A DNA stretch of 59,936 nt, taken from positions 1,765,906 to 1,825,841 of the forward strand of contig JAVKHP010000001.1 of NCBI GenBank assembly GCA_031459855.1, written 5' to 3'. The notes below the pieces were generated by a model, which did not search any database, was not told the DNA's origin, and saw nothing but the letters and a program-made list of their open reading frames with translations. Origin of the DNA: Armatimonadota bacterium. GTDB lineage: Bacteria; Sysuimicrobiota; Sysuimicrobiia; Sysuimicrobiales; Humicultoraceae. Shown in pieces: positions 23,906 to 32,541 of this stretch. How positions within the stretch are numbered: position 1 is the first letter of the stretch; the number at the start of each line of letters is the position of its first letter. The position numbers and the translations under genes are program-made.

Positions 23906-24783
23906 GTGGCCAGCCACTGCCGCAGCCGCGCGGCCCCACGCGCCATGCCTTCCTCGGCGGGCGGCAGGTCCTCGGGGTGCCAGCGGCGTTCGTATTCGAG
24001 CGACAGCACCCCATCGTACCCTTGTTCACGCAGGGCGGACAGGATCTGGGGCCAGGGCACGATCCCCTCGCCCACGACTCGCGAGCGGACGATGCGCGCT
24101 TCGGCCTCCACGTGGCTCACGTCGCGGGCACTAAACGGCCGTGTGGGATCGGTGAAGACGAAGTCCTTCACGTGCACGTAGGCGATCAGTCCCGCCAACA
24201 CCCGTAGGGCTTCTTCCCAGGGCTCGGCACCGATGAACCCGAGATTCGGTTGATCGTAGAGGACGCGCACGTGGGGGTGATCCACGGCGCGCACCAGCGC
24301 CGCCGTCCGCGCAGCGGTATCGGCCATAGTGTTGAAGTGGTTCTCCACGCAGATGACCGCACCGACGCGCTGGGCGCGACTGCCCAGCTCCTGGAGCGCG
24401 TCGACGAGGCAGGCCCACTTTTCGTCCCACCGGTCGTCTCCGGGGAGGAAGCGACCAGCGTAGAGCCGTAGCCACCGGGCACCGAGGATCGGGGCGGCCT
24501 CCAGAGCCCGGCTGTACGCGTCGATGGCATCGCGGCGTCGTTGCGGGTCAAGATCGTTGAACGACGCCTCGTAGGGTGTCAGGGCGACGATGGGCACCCC
24601 GGCTCGCTCGGCATGGCGGCGTATGGTTTGCAGCGTGCTCACGTCCGTTGCGGGGTCGAGGCCACAGCGGTAGCCCTCCTGCCAGATGACCTCTGCTGCC
24701 TCCAACCCCAGACGCGCAAACAGCTCCAGCGCCTCGGGCACCGTGTGCTCGGGGGTTCCCATGGTGTGTCCGGCGATGATCAT
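23902..24783 (-). CDS. Sugar phosphate isomerase/epimerase 2
   Basis: This 293-residue TIM barrel of the same family starts MIIAGHTMGTPE. It has metal-site segments VICVENHFNTMAD, VRVLYDQPNLGFIG, YVHVKDFVF and GVLSLEYERRW. Both ends overlap neighbours by ATGA. It is diverged from gene 1 (N-terminus, and HFN in place of HIC), so the two are probably not redundant. Confidence 0.87.
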   Translation of the reverse strand: MIIAGHTMGTPEHTVPEALELFARLGLEAAEVIWQEGYRCGLDPATDVSTLQTIRRHAERAGVPIVALTPYEASFNDLDPQRRRDAIDAYSRALEAAPILGARWLRLYAGRFLPGDDRWDEKWACLVDALQELGSRAQRVGAVICVENHFNTMADTAARTAALVRAVDHPHVRVLYDQPNLGFIGAEPWEEALRVLAGLIAYVHVKDFVFTDPTRPFSARDVSHVEAEARIVRSRVVGEGIVPWPQILSALREQGYDGVLSLEYERRWHPEDLPPAEEGMARGAARLRQWLAT

Positions 24784-25715
24784 GGCGCCAGGCCGGGCAA
24801 CCCCGCTGCCCGCAGGATGCGGTCGGTGAGGCGGTGGGTTTCGAAGGCGTCCCGCGCCGGCGTGCGCACAGTCCCACCGTGCCGGACGGCCGTCAGGAAC
24901 TCCTCGACCTCCTGGCGGAAACCCAGACGGTCGTGCACCGACGCCCATCCCATGGCCAGCGGTGTGAGGCTGGTGGTGTGCGTTTGACGCTGATCGAGGA
25001 CAGCAACCCACTCCGGCGCGTCGACGATCACACTCTTTCCGCGACCGTAGGTCTCCACGCGTTCCACCCACTGGCCGCAGGTGCGGTTGGCGATCAGAAC
25101 GCCCAGGGTACGCGCGAACCGAATCTGCGCCACGCACGACGTTTCGTAGTACGCGTCCTCGAACTGGCTGGCGGCCACCACCTTCACGGCCTCACCGCAG
25201 ATCCACCGCAGCAGATCGATCATGTGGATCGCGTTCTCCAGCGTCGCGCGATACTCTGTGCCCGGGCGGTTCTTCTCGGCGACCATCACGTCTGGCGGAT
25301 GGTCGGCCCACTCCCGGTGCAGCGCGTCGTACACCGGCGCGTAGCGTCGGTTGAAGCCCACCATGAGCAGGGCCCCCGAGGCCTCGGCGGTCTGAAGGAG
25401 AGCCTCCGCGTCGGCCAGGGTGGTCGCCATGGGCTTCTCCAGGAAGACCGGAATGCCGCGCCGCAGGAGCGCTGCCGCGATGGATGCGTGGGTGTCCTTG
25501 GGGGTGAGCACGAAGGCGCAGTCAGCGTCTACCTCGTCCAGCGTCTCGTACACTCGTGGGATGTTGTACTGCGCCGCGATGGCACGAGCCCGTTCGCCCG
25601 TCCGACTCATGACGCCAGCGATCGTGCACTCGCTGGCCAGGAGGATCGGCAAGTAGACCGACCGGGCAATCGTCCCGACGCCGATTACCGCCACACGGAG
25701 CGTGGGTTTCGTCAC
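24780..25715 (-). CDS. Gfo/Idh/MocA family dehydrogenase
   Basis: This 311-residue NAD(P)-dependent oxidoreductase has the Rossmann start RVAVIGVGTIARSVYLPILL, the FLEKPMATT motif with the catalytic-site Lys, and GFNRRYAPVY. The C-terminal domain has ENAIHMIDLLRWICG, where His and Asp are the conserved catalytic pair. These enzymes oxidise or epimerise sugars and inositols. The GTG start overlaps the ATPase stop (GTGA). It links the importer to the isomerases. Confidence 0.88.
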   Translation of the reverse strand: MTKPTLRVAVIGVGTIARSVYLPILLASECTIAGVMSRTGERARAIAAQYNIPRVYETLDEVDADCAFVLTPKDTHASIAAALLRRGIPVFLEKPMATTLADAEALLQTAEASGALLMVGFNRRYAPVYDALHREWADHPPDVMVAEKNRPGTEYRATLENAIHMIDLLRWICGEAVKVVAASQFEDAYYETSCVAQIRFARTLGVLIANRTCGQWVERVETYGRGKSVIVDAPEWVAVLDQRQTHTTSLTPLAMGWASVHDRLGFRQEVEEFLTAVRHGGTVRTPARDAFETHRLTDRILRAAGLPGLAP

Positions 25716-26485
25716 GTATGGAGCACCCCAAACCTGTAGAAGATGTCGAGGATACGGGTCCGATAGGACAGGAACTCCGGCCCCGTCTGCACGTCGCCGG
25801 TACGGGGGCGCGGGAGCGCGATCGAGATGATGTCGGCGAGTTGCCCCGGCCGCGCGGTCATGACCGCCACCCGGTCGCTGAGGAGAATGGCCTCGGCGAT
25901 ATCGTGAGTGACGAACAGCACGGTGCTGCGCAGGTCCATCCACAACCGCTCCAGGTCTACCCGCATCTGCTCCCGGGTGAGCGCGTCGAGTGCCCCGAAG
26001 GGTTCGTCCATGAGCAGCAGCGGCGGGTTGTGGATGATGGCCCGCGCAATGGCCACGCGTTGCCGCATGCCTCCGGACAGCTCGAAGGGGTGCTTGGTCT
26101 CGAACCCCTGCAGCCCCATGCGGGCCAGCAGGGTCCGCGCCGCTCCCGTGTAGGCTTGGCGCGGCAGCCCTCGGAGTTCGATCTGCAGCAGGACGTTGTC
26201 CAGGACGTTGCGCCAGTCCAGCAGCAGGTGCTCCTGGAAGACGATCCCGATCTCGCGCACAGGCGCGCGCACCGGACGACCGTCGACGCGCACGTCCCCA
26301 CGGGTGGGCGTGACGAGGCCGGCGACCACCAGGAGCAGCGTGCTCTTGCCGCACCCCGATGGCCCGAGGATGGAGACGAACTCCCCCGGGTGCACCTGCA
26401 GGTCGACGCCCGCCAGTGCCGGGACCGGCCCGGAAGGCGACCGGTACGTGACGTCGAGGCCGCGCACCTCGACCGCGCACGCCAT
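25712..26485 (-). CDS. ABC transporter ATPase, SsuB/TauB type
   Basis: This 257-residue subunit carries Walker A GPSGCGKST, Q-loop IVFQEHLLLDW, signature LSGGMRQR, Walker B LLLMDEPFGALD and H-loop VTHDIAEA. It energises the permease at 27544 and works with the NMT1/SsuA-like receptor at 26485. Its ATG shares one base with the receptor stop (TGATG). Confidence 0.92.
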   Translation of the reverse strand: MACAVEVRGLDVTYRSPSGPVPALAGVDLQVHPGEFVSILGPSGCGKSTLLLVVAGLVTPTRGDVRVDGRPVRAPVREIGIVFQEHLLLDWRNVLDNVLLQIELRGLPRQAYTGAARTLLARMGLQGFETKHPFELSGGMRQRVAIARAIIHNPPLLLMDEPFGALDALTREQMRVDLERLWMDLRSTVLFVTHDIAEAILLSDRVAVMTARPGQLADIISIALPRPRTGDVQTGPEFLSYRTRILDIFYRFGVLHT

Positions 26486-27474
26486 CAGCGCGTCGGCAGG
26501 GAGTCGGGCAGGAAGCTCTGGTCGTAGTAGTGCTTGGGGCCGAAGCGGCCGGTGACGCCCATGTAGCGCGCCAGGAGCACCACGGTGTCGAGCCAGTCCT
26601 TGTCGGTGGCTTTCATGAGTTCGTTGGAGCTCTTGCTGAACAGGCTGCTGATGGCCACCGCCAGCTGGTCGCGGCCGATGGCCTCGTTCAACGCGGGGAT
26701 GTACTTCTTCTGCACGGCGATGGCGACGTCGGGGTTCCGCCGCGCCACGTCCCAGCTCCGCACCGTCGCCCGCAGGAACGCCCGCACCAGCGCCGGCTGG
26801 GAGGTCAGCGTCTCCTGGTGGGCGATGATGGACAGCCCGATGGTGGACACGCCGTAGTCGGCGAACCGGAGGACGACCACCGGCATGCCTCGCTGCTTCA
26901 ACGTCACGGCCTGGTCGTCGGCGCCGCCCAGGATGGCGTCGACCTGCTTGTTGAGCATGGCCGGGACTTTGGCCGCAGGATCCATGGCCACCAGCCGCAC
27001 CTTGCTCTCGTCGATGTTGTTGGCGCCCACCAGCGCGGGCCACAGCGCCGACAGCGCGTCGCCCGGCGTGACCCCTACGCGTTTGCCCTCCAAGTCCTTG
27101 GGGGTCCGAATGCCGGCATCGGCAGCGGCGATGATGGCGAACCCGTTCATCTGGTAGATGGGGGCGATGATCTTGACCGGTATGCCCTGCGCGATGCCGA
27201 TGATGGCGGTACCCGCGTCGGCGAACCCAAAGAGGTCGCTGCGGTTGCCCACCAGCCGCACCGTCGTGGCCGAGCCCGTGCCCTCGCCGATCCTGAGATC
27301 GATGCCGGCCTCACGGTAGAAGCCGCGATCCAATCCCAGGTAGAAGGGCGCGTGCAGCCCGACGGCCACGAAGTTCAGGCGAAACGACACCGGTGTGAGC
27401 GACTGCGGTGCCGAGCTTGAGGTCAGCCCCAGGACCAGCACCGCGACGAGGACGATACCGATGGCGTGGCGCAT
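26485..27474 (-). CDS. ABC substrate-binding protein, NMT1/SsuA-like
   Basis: This 329-residue receptor has a signal peptide (MRHAIGIVLVAVLVLGLTSS) and the NMT1/THI5-like fold: FRLNFVAVGLHAPFYLGLDRGFYREAGIDL, then IRTPKDLEGKRVGVTPGD and VDAILGGADDQAV. The family binds pyrimidine precursors, sulfonates, nitrate or other aromatic or anionic compounds. Start ATG 27474 follows a strong AAGGAGGGG. It is the first transport gene after the permease, which sits upstream. Confidence 0.9.
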   Translation of the reverse strand: MRHAIGIVLVAVLVLGLTSSSAPQSLTPVSFRLNFVAVGLHAPFYLGLDRGFYREAGIDLRIGEGTGSATTVRLVGNRSDLFGFADAGTAIIGIAQGIPVKIIAPIYQMNGFAIIAAADAGIRTPKDLEGKRVGVTPGDALSALWPALVGANNIDESKVRLVAMDPAAKVPAMLNKQVDAILGGADDQAVTLKQRGMPVVVLRFADYGVSTIGLSIIAHQETLTSQPALVRAFLRATVRSWDVARRNPDVAIAVQKKYIPALNEAIGRDQLAVAISSLFSKSSNELMKATDKDWLDTVVLLARYMGVTGRFGPKHYYDQSFLPDSLPTR

Positions 27475-27502
27475 GCCTGTCCCCTCCTTGTCTGGTAGGT
27501 GT

Positions 27503-27547
27503 TCACGCCACTCCGGGGAGCGTCGCACCCCGATGTCCCCCTTTCAC
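27503..27547 (-). other. Relay mini-ORF, 14 codons (permease to binding protein)
   Basis: The GTG at 27547 overlaps the permease stop (GTGA) and its TGA (27505-27503) overlaps a further GTG at 27506. That next frame runs past the binding-protein start to 27423. The binding protein has its own strong RBS, so coupling here may be dispensable. Confidence 0.3.
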
Positions 27548-28335
27548 AGCGTGGAGCGCTCGACCTGCGCCAGTTCCCGACGGATCGACACATGCCAGGG
27601 AATGACGGCCCGTTCCACGCCCTCGACGAGCATGTACAAGACGATCCCGATCCCCGAGAGCAGCACCAGGATGGCAAACAGGAGCGGTGTGTTGAGGTCA
27701 CCGTTGGCGCGCAGCAGCATGTACCCCATCCCCTGGTCGGCGCCCACGAACTCCCCGACGATGGCGCCGACCGTAGCGAAGGCGATGGCGACTTTGAGAC
27801 CAGCGAAGATGTGCGGTAGCGCCGCCGGGAGCCGAATGCGCCAGAAGATACGCCATTCTGACCCGGTGATGGTGTGCGCCAGGTGCAGCAACAGGGGATT
27901 GACGGACTTGAACCCGGTGGTGCTGTCGATGACCAGCGGGAAGAAGGACAACAGGAACACGATGGCAACCTTCGGAACGAACCCGAACCCGAACCATACG
28001 ATGAACAGCGGCGCCAGCGCGATCTTGGGGATCAGCTGGAGGAGCACGATGAGCGGGTAGACTGTGCGCTCGAAGGGCTTCCAGTACGCGATCAGGAGCG
28101 CCAGGGGGATGCTGACGACGACCGTGAGGCCGAATCCGACGAGGATCTCCCGAAGCGTCACCCGGATGTGCGGGGTCAACGGACCCAGGGAGGCGATTAA
28201 CGTGCGCCAGACCACCCCCGGGGCCGGAAGGACGTAGTCGGGCAGCCGTCCCAGGGTGGCGATCACCCACCAGAGAGCGACCGCGAGGGTCAGCGTGATC
28301 GCGTAGCTCGCACCCCGGCGCAGGGGCTCGCTCAT
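27544..28335 (-). CDS. ABC transporter permease, SsuC/TauC type
   Basis: This 263-residue permease has six predicted helices (the first is ITLTLAVALWWVIATLGRLP) and a PDYVLPAPGVVW segment typical of SsuC. The usual EAA sequence is weak; the loop region ITGSEWRIFWRIRLPAALPHIFAG provides the IxLPxALP part. The start ATG overlaps the IclR stop (ATGA), so regulator and importer are translationally coupled. Confidence 0.9.
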   Translation of the reverse strand: MSEPLRRGASYAITLTLAVALWWVIATLGRLPDYVLPAPGVVWRTLIASLGPLTPHIRVTLREILVGFGLTVVVSIPLALLIAYWKPFERTVYPLIVLLQLIPKIALAPLFIVWFGFGFVPKVAIVFLLSFFPLVIDSTTGFKSVNPLLLHLAHTITGSEWRIFWRIRLPAALPHIFAGLKVAIAFATVGAIVGEFVGADQGMGYMLLRANGDLNTPLLFAILVLLSGIGIVLYMLVEGVERAVIPWHVSIRRELAQVERSTL

Positions 28336-29195
28336 GGTACCACCGTGAGGCGTGACGGCGCCGGGGCCTGCGTAGTCTGCGGGCGCTGGGGGGTGCAGCG
28401 AGCGGGCACCACCACGCCGGGGCCTGCACGGTGCCCCAAGGCCCGGGAGATCGCGAGGCTGGCCTCCAGCACCAGGGGAACGATGCGTCGCATGCGCGCA
28501 GTGGTCATCCGGTAGGCAGGCCCGGCGGCGCTGATGGAGGCGACGACCCGGCCTTCGTGGTCGAAGACGGGTGCCCCCACGCACCGCACCTCGGCGTCGT
28601 GCTCGGCGCGGTCGATGGCGTAGCCGCGCTGGCGGATGCGGCGCAACTCTGCCAGGAGCGCCTCGGGTGCGGTAATCGTCCGCGGCGTGTAGCGGCGCAA
28701 GCCGTACCGACCTATCAGCCAGCGCACCTCCGCCTCGGGGAGGAAGGCCAGGTACGCCTTGCCGACACCGGTGCAGTGGATCGGGCACCGACCGCCGATG
28801 CGCGATCCGACCTGGACGACCCGACGGGTCTCCACGCGATCCAGGTAGACCATCTCGCCTTCGCTGAGGACGCACAGGTGCGCGACCTCGCCGCACGCGT
28901 GCGCCAGATGCTCCAGGTGGGGGCGGGCGACGTCGCGGAGGCGCACCTGTGCGTGGAACATGGCCGCGAGCTCCACCAGCCGCGGCCCCAGCGTGTACTG
29001 GCCCCTGCCGTGGGCCAGGAGGAGTCCCTCAGCCGTCATGGTGCGCAGGAACGGAAACAGCGTGCCCTTCGGCATCGCAAGCGCGCGGCTGAGCGCGGCG
29101 ACGGACACGGGTTCCGCCTGGTCGCCCACGGCGTGCAGGATGCGCAGGGCCTTGGTCAGCGACTTGATGCTGCGGTTGTTATTGACAAACGCCAT
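28332..29195 (-). CDS. IclR family transcriptional regulator
   Basis: This 287-residue protein has an N-terminal winged HTH (SIKSLTKALRILHAVGD, then SVAALSRALAMPKGTLFPFLRTM) and the IclR effector-binding GAF-like domain (PIHCTGVGKAYLAFLPEAEV, RGYAIDRAEHDAEVRCVGAPVFD). The last ~35 residues are a low-complexity Pro/Thr tail. It sits between the MalFG-type and SsuABC-type importer genes, so it is the obvious local regulator. A perfect palindrome lies 38-60 nt upstream of its start. The 5' end is relatively AT-rich, with several Asn codons. Confidence 0.9.
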   Translation of the reverse strand: MAFVNNNRSIKSLTKALRILHAVGDQAEPVSVAALSRALAMPKGTLFPFLRTMTAEGLLLAHGRGQYTLGPRLVELAAMFHAQVRLRDVARPHLEHLAHACGEVAHLCVLSEGEMVYLDRVETRRVVQVGSRIGGRCPIHCTGVGKAYLAFLPEAEVRWLIGRYGLRRYTPRTITAPEALLAELRRIRQRGYAIDRAEHDAEVRCVGAPVFDHEGRVVASISAAGPAYRMTTARMRRIVPLVLEASLAISRALGHRAGPGVVVPARCTPQRPQTTQAPAPSRLTVVP

Positions 29196-29271
29196 TTGCT
29201 TTACCGCGTTGTTCGGCGTGCGCGCCCACCTTCCTGCCGGTACCGCACCGGCAGGCTGGGGGGCTCCGCAT
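29179..29271 (-). other. Relay mini-ORF, 30 codons (MalG-type permease to IclR)
   Basis: The ATG at 29271 comes 2 nt after the permease TAG. The frame ends in TAA (29181-29179), 14 nt past the IclR start. It spans the hairpin at 29233-29255, so translating it would open that structure, a layout that could serve attenuation. Confidence 0.4.
29233..29255. promoter_or_regulatory. Perfect palindrome upstream of iclR (operator or hairpin)
   Basis: CCTGCCGGT and ACCGGCAGG, 9-bp arms, flank ACCGC. IclR proteins bind palindromes near their own promoter, which fits. It could instead be an RNA hairpin inside the operon. No T-run follows. Confidence 0.5.
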
Positions 29272-29273
29272 GG

Positions 29274-30233
29274 CTAGGCCCGCAGCCCTGTGGCGGTCAC
29301 GCCCTGCACGTAGTACCGCTGGAGGGCGAAGAACAGAGTCATCGGTACCCCGATGGCCATGGCGGTGGAGGCGAAGAGGCGGCCCCACGAGGTCGACTCC
29401 TGCATGACGAATCGTGAGATCTCCACCTGGACAACGGTGTGTGCCGCCGAATTGGCGGCCACCAGGGGCCAGAAGAACGCGTCCCACTGCATGATGAAGA
29501 GCATGAGGGCAGCGCTGATGAACGCAGGCGTCGACAGCGGCGCGACGACACGCCAGTAGATCGCCCACCAGGAGGCGCCGTCGATGCGGGCGGCGTCCAG
29601 CAAGTCGTTGGGGAACTCGGCGAAGAACTGGCGGAAGAGGAAGATGGAGAGCCCGTGGGGGATCGCCGGCACGATCAGCGCCAGGTACGAGTCCACCCAC
29701 CCGAGCTGGCGGATCACCATGTACAGCGGAATCACGATGGCCTCGAAGGGCATCATGAACGTCAACAGCACGACCACGAACAGCAGCGCCTTCCCGCGGA
29801 AGGCGAACTTGGCGAACCCGAAGCCGGCCAGCGAGTTCACCACTAGACCGGCGCCCACGGTGGTGAGGCTGATGAACAGGCTGTTGGCCAGCGCCCTGGG
29901 GAAGCGCGTGCGTGTCAGGACCTCGCCGAAATACTGCAGGGTCAGTTCCTGGGGAACGAACGTCCGCCAGCTGACCGGGCGAACGTGCTGGAAGACCACT
30001 TCTTGCGGGCGTACCGCCGACAGCAGCGCCCAGTAGAGGGGCGTAAGCATGACGAGGGCGATGAGGGTGAGGGCCGCGTAGAGGACAGCCCGGGACCAGC
30101 GCGGGCGGCGCCGGCGCGCAGCGACAACGGTCCGGGCGGTGGGCACCTGCGAGGCGAGCGCTGCGGCCGTGGCCATTCCACGCTGGCCGTTGCCGAGCGG
30201 GCGCCGGACCCCGGAGCGCGGCAGGGACCACAT
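29274..30233 (-). CDS. Carbohydrate ABC transporter permease, MalG type
   Basis: This 319-residue permease has a ~45-residue basic N-terminal extension before the first helix (AVLYAALTLIALVMLTPLYW), so the true start may be the ATG at 30176 (MATAAALASQ). The EAA loop is DLLDAARIDGASWWAIYWRV, and the protein ends RYYVQGVTATGLRA as MalG/UgpE proteins do. It follows MalF by 9 nt. Confidence 0.9.
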   Translation of the reverse strand: MWSLPRSGVRRPLGNGQRGMATAAALASQVPTARTVVAARRRRPRWSRAVLYAALTLIALVMLTPLYWALLSAVRPQEVVFQHVRPVSWRTFVPQELTLQYFGEVLTRTRFPRALANSLFISLTTVGAGLVVNSLAGFGFAKFAFRGKALLFVVVLLTFMMPFEAIVIPLYMVIRQLGWVDSYLALIVPAIPHGLSIFLFRQFFAEFPNDLLDAARIDGASWWAIYWRVVAPLSTPAFISAALMLFIMQWDAFFWPLVAANSAAHTVVQVEISRFVMQESTSWGRLFASTAMAIGVPMTLFFALQRYYVQGVTATGLRA

Positions 30234-30242
30234 GTCCCGGCG

Positions 30243-31115
30243 CTAGTACTCGAACTCGGCCCGGAGCAGCCGGAGCTGCACGCCGGTGAGCACCAGGAGC
30301 GCCGCCACGATCAGCACCGCCAGGGCCGTCGCCCGCCCCCAGTCCAGGAAGACGAAGGCGACGCGGTACGCGTGGAACATGAGCAGCTCCGTCGAGCCGT
30401 GGGGGCCGCCGCCGGTCAGCAGGTAGACCGGGACGAACATCAGGATGTTGATGGCCAGGTCGGCCACCAGCACGAACGCCAGGACGCGGCGCAACAGGGG
30501 AAACGTCACGTCGCGAAACCGCCGCCACGGGGTCGCGCCATCGAGGCTGGCCGCCTCGAGCACGGTGGCGGGGATCTGCTGCAGCCCCGCCAGCAGGAAG
30601 ACCATCCAGTACCCCACGCCCTTCCACGTGGCCAGCACGATGATCGATGCCAGCGCCTGCCGCTCGCTGATGAGGAACGGCTGCGGGGGCAGGCCCAGGC
30701 GGACCAGGATGCCGTTGGCGAGCCCGAGCTGTGGGTTCAGCACCAGGTTCCAGATGATGGCCGTAATGGTCAACGAGACGGTCATCGGCAGGAAGTAGGC
30801 TGTGCGAAAGACCCCTATGGCGGGCACCTGGCGGTTGACCAGGAGGGCGAGGCCCAGGGCGAGGGCGATCTGCAGCGGGTTGATGAGCAGATTGAAGACG
30901 GCGGTCACGCGCGCTGCGTTCCACACCTGGGGATCGGAGAAGATGGCGAGGTAGTTTGCCAGCCCTGCGAACCGCTGCAAGCCGTCCAGGGTCTGCGTGT
31001 GCAGGCTCTGCCACAGCGCCAGGACCATGGGGTAGACCCGGAACACCAGCAGCCCGCCCACCGCCGGCCCGATGAAGAGGTAGGGCAGGAACGCCTCGCG
31101 CCGCCGCAGGCTCAC
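30243..31115 (-). CDS. Carbohydrate ABC transporter permease, MalF type
   Basis: This 290-residue permease starts at a GTG that overlaps the TGA of a relay frame. The first helix is YLFIGPAVGGLLVFRVYPMV and the EAA loop is TVLEAASLDGATPWRRFRDV. It forms the membrane pair with the MalG-type subunit and takes substrate from the receptor at 31212. No ATPase of the MalK type is encoded here. Confidence 0.9.
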   Translation of the reverse strand: MSLRRREAFLPYLFIGPAVGGLLVFRVYPMVLALWQSLHTQTLDGLQRFAGLANYLAIFSDPQVWNAARVTAVFNLLINPLQIALALGLALLVNRQVPAIGVFRTAYFLPMTVSLTITAIIWNLVLNPQLGLANGILVRLGLPPQPFLISERQALASIIVLATWKGVGYWMVFLLAGLQQIPATVLEAASLDGATPWRRFRDVTFPLLRRVLAFVLVADLAINILMFVPVYLLTGGGPHGSTELLMFHAYRVAFVFLDWGRATALAVLIVAALLVLTGVQLRLLRAEFEY

Positions 31116-31222
31116 GATACGAAGGAGACAGCCATCACTGCCGGTCCTGCCCGGAGGCCGTCTTCCCCGGGGACGACATCGCCGCGGCTCACGATGCGGA
31201 GGAAACGGCCGTCACTGTCGGT
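31109..31222. repeat. 37-bp direct repeat, 77-bp period, at the binding-protein/permease junction
   Basis: 31109-31145 and 31186-31222 match at 31 of 37 positions and all six differences are transitions. The right copy holds the binding-protein stop, the left copy the permease GTG start. This is an older version of the junction duplication at 17006. Confidence 0.75.
31112..31215 (-). other. Two-step relay (8 + 26 codons), binding protein to MalF
   Basis: GTG 31215 overlaps the binding-protein TGA and runs 8 codons. Its TGA (31191-31189) overlaps GTG 31192. That frame runs 26 codons and its TGA (31114-31112) overlaps the permease GTG at 31115. Three consecutive GTGA overlaps bridge the gap. 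Confidence 0.45.
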
Positions 31223-32510
31223 ACTTGGCCAGCTCACGATCGATGCGCGCGGCCGCTGCGCGCAGTGTGCGCTGCACGTCCGCACCCAGCTGGATATCAC
31301 GGAGCGCCTGCTGGAGGATGTTCTCGTACTCCCGGAACCCCGGGGTGAGTGGCCGGGGCACGGCGGTATTGGCCAGCTCGTAGAGGACGATCCGCCACGG
31401 TGCCAGCGAGAACTCGCCGGCCTTCTGCCGGTACACCGACCGCCGGCACGGGGTGCGCCGGGTGAGGTCGAACAGCATGGCGTTCTCCTTGCTGCTCACG
31501 AACGCCTTGACGAAGGCGATCGTTTCCCGCCGCCGTTCGGTCCGCGGGTTGATGCCGATGTGCCACGATCCCGTAGGCGTCACGACCTTTCCGCCCTGGA
31601 AATAGGGGTGGGGGGCGACGCCCCAGCTGAGGTCCCTGTAAGCTTCCAGGAAGCGCAGGTTCCACAGCTCGCCTACAAGCATGGCCAGCTTGCCCGTACC
31701 GAAGAGCTCGGTGACCTGCGGGATCTCGAACAGCCCTTTCGGGCTCACCTGCCACTCGGTGAAGAGCCGCTGGTAGAAGGTCATGGCGTCGACGAACGCG
31801 GGTGTGTCGATGTAGCCAGAGGCGCGCAGCCCGTCGGGGCTGATTCCGGCCGCCCCCTTCGACTGCGCCAGCGGCAGGATCTGGTAGGGGCGGTCGGTCT
31901 GCTCCAGGACGAGGCCCCAGATACCCTCCGCGGGGCGCGCGATCTTGCGTGCGGCTTCGACCACCCGCTCCCACGTCCAGCGCTGCCGCACGTCAGCGGG
32001 CGGGAACGGTAGGCCGGCGCGCTGGAACAGCGTCTTGTTGTAGTACAGGAGTTGCGAACTGGTCACGACTGGGGCAGAGTACAGCTTCCGGTCGAACGTC
32101 CCCTGGTCGATGCATGCCTGCAGCCAGTCGCGCTTCTCGTCGGCCGTGAAGACGTCGTCCAGCGGCAGCAGGTGGCCGCGCACCGCGTACGACGCCGTCA
32201 TCGGCCCATCGACGGCGTAGACGTCGGGGGTACTCGTCCGCGCGCCCAGGCGGATATCCAGTGTTTCGAACAGCCGCCCGAAGGGGATGCGCTCCAGGTC
32301 GACCTCGACGCCGGCATCGGCCGCCGCCGCTTGCACCAAGGGCACGATGTGCGCTTCGGGCCAGCCGACCCAGATCATCTTCAGTGTAGGGCGGGCCTGG
32401 GGGAACGCTGGCGCGAGGCCCAGCACCAGGACGAGGAGCAGCACGGGAACCGCGGCCTTGCACACCACCGACCGGGGACGCACCGGTGCACCTCCCGTCG
32501 CCCGCGGCAT
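31212..32510 (-). CDS. Extracellular solute-binding protein (ABC family 1)
   Basis: This sugar-type receptor is 432 residues from ATG 32510; an in-frame GTG at 32513 or TTG at 32534 is also possible, and GGAAGG lies just upstream. The signal sequence is AAVPVLLLVLVLGLAPAFPQA. Family-1 features are LKMIWVGWPEAHIVPLVQ, TPDVYAVDGPMTASYA and QLLYYNKTLFQRAGLP. It is coupled upstream to the acylase gene and downstream to MalF through the relay. Confidence 0.88.
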   Translation of the reverse strand: MPRATGGAPVRPRSVVCKAAVPVLLLVLVLGLAPAFPQARPTLKMIWVGWPEAHIVPLVQAAAADAGVEVDLERIPFGRLFETLDIRLGARTSTPDVYAVDGPMTASYAVRGHLLPLDDVFTADEKRDWLQACIDQGTFDRKLYSAPVVTSSQLLYYNKTLFQRAGLPFPPADVRQRWTWERVVEAARKIARPAEGIWGLVLEQTDRPYQILPLAQSKGAAGISPDGLRASGYIDTPAFVDAMTFYQRLFTEWQVSPKGLFEIPQVTELFGTGKLAMLVGELWNLRFLEAYRDLSWGVAPHPYFQGGKVVTPTGSWHIGINPRTERRRETIAFVKAFVSSKENAMLFDLTRRTPCRRSVYRQKAGEFSLAPWRIVLYELANTAVPRPLTPGFREYENILQQALRDIQLGADVQRTLRAAAARIDRELAKYRQ

Positions 32511-32541
32511 CACGGGCACAGAGTCGCCTTCCAAGAAGACG

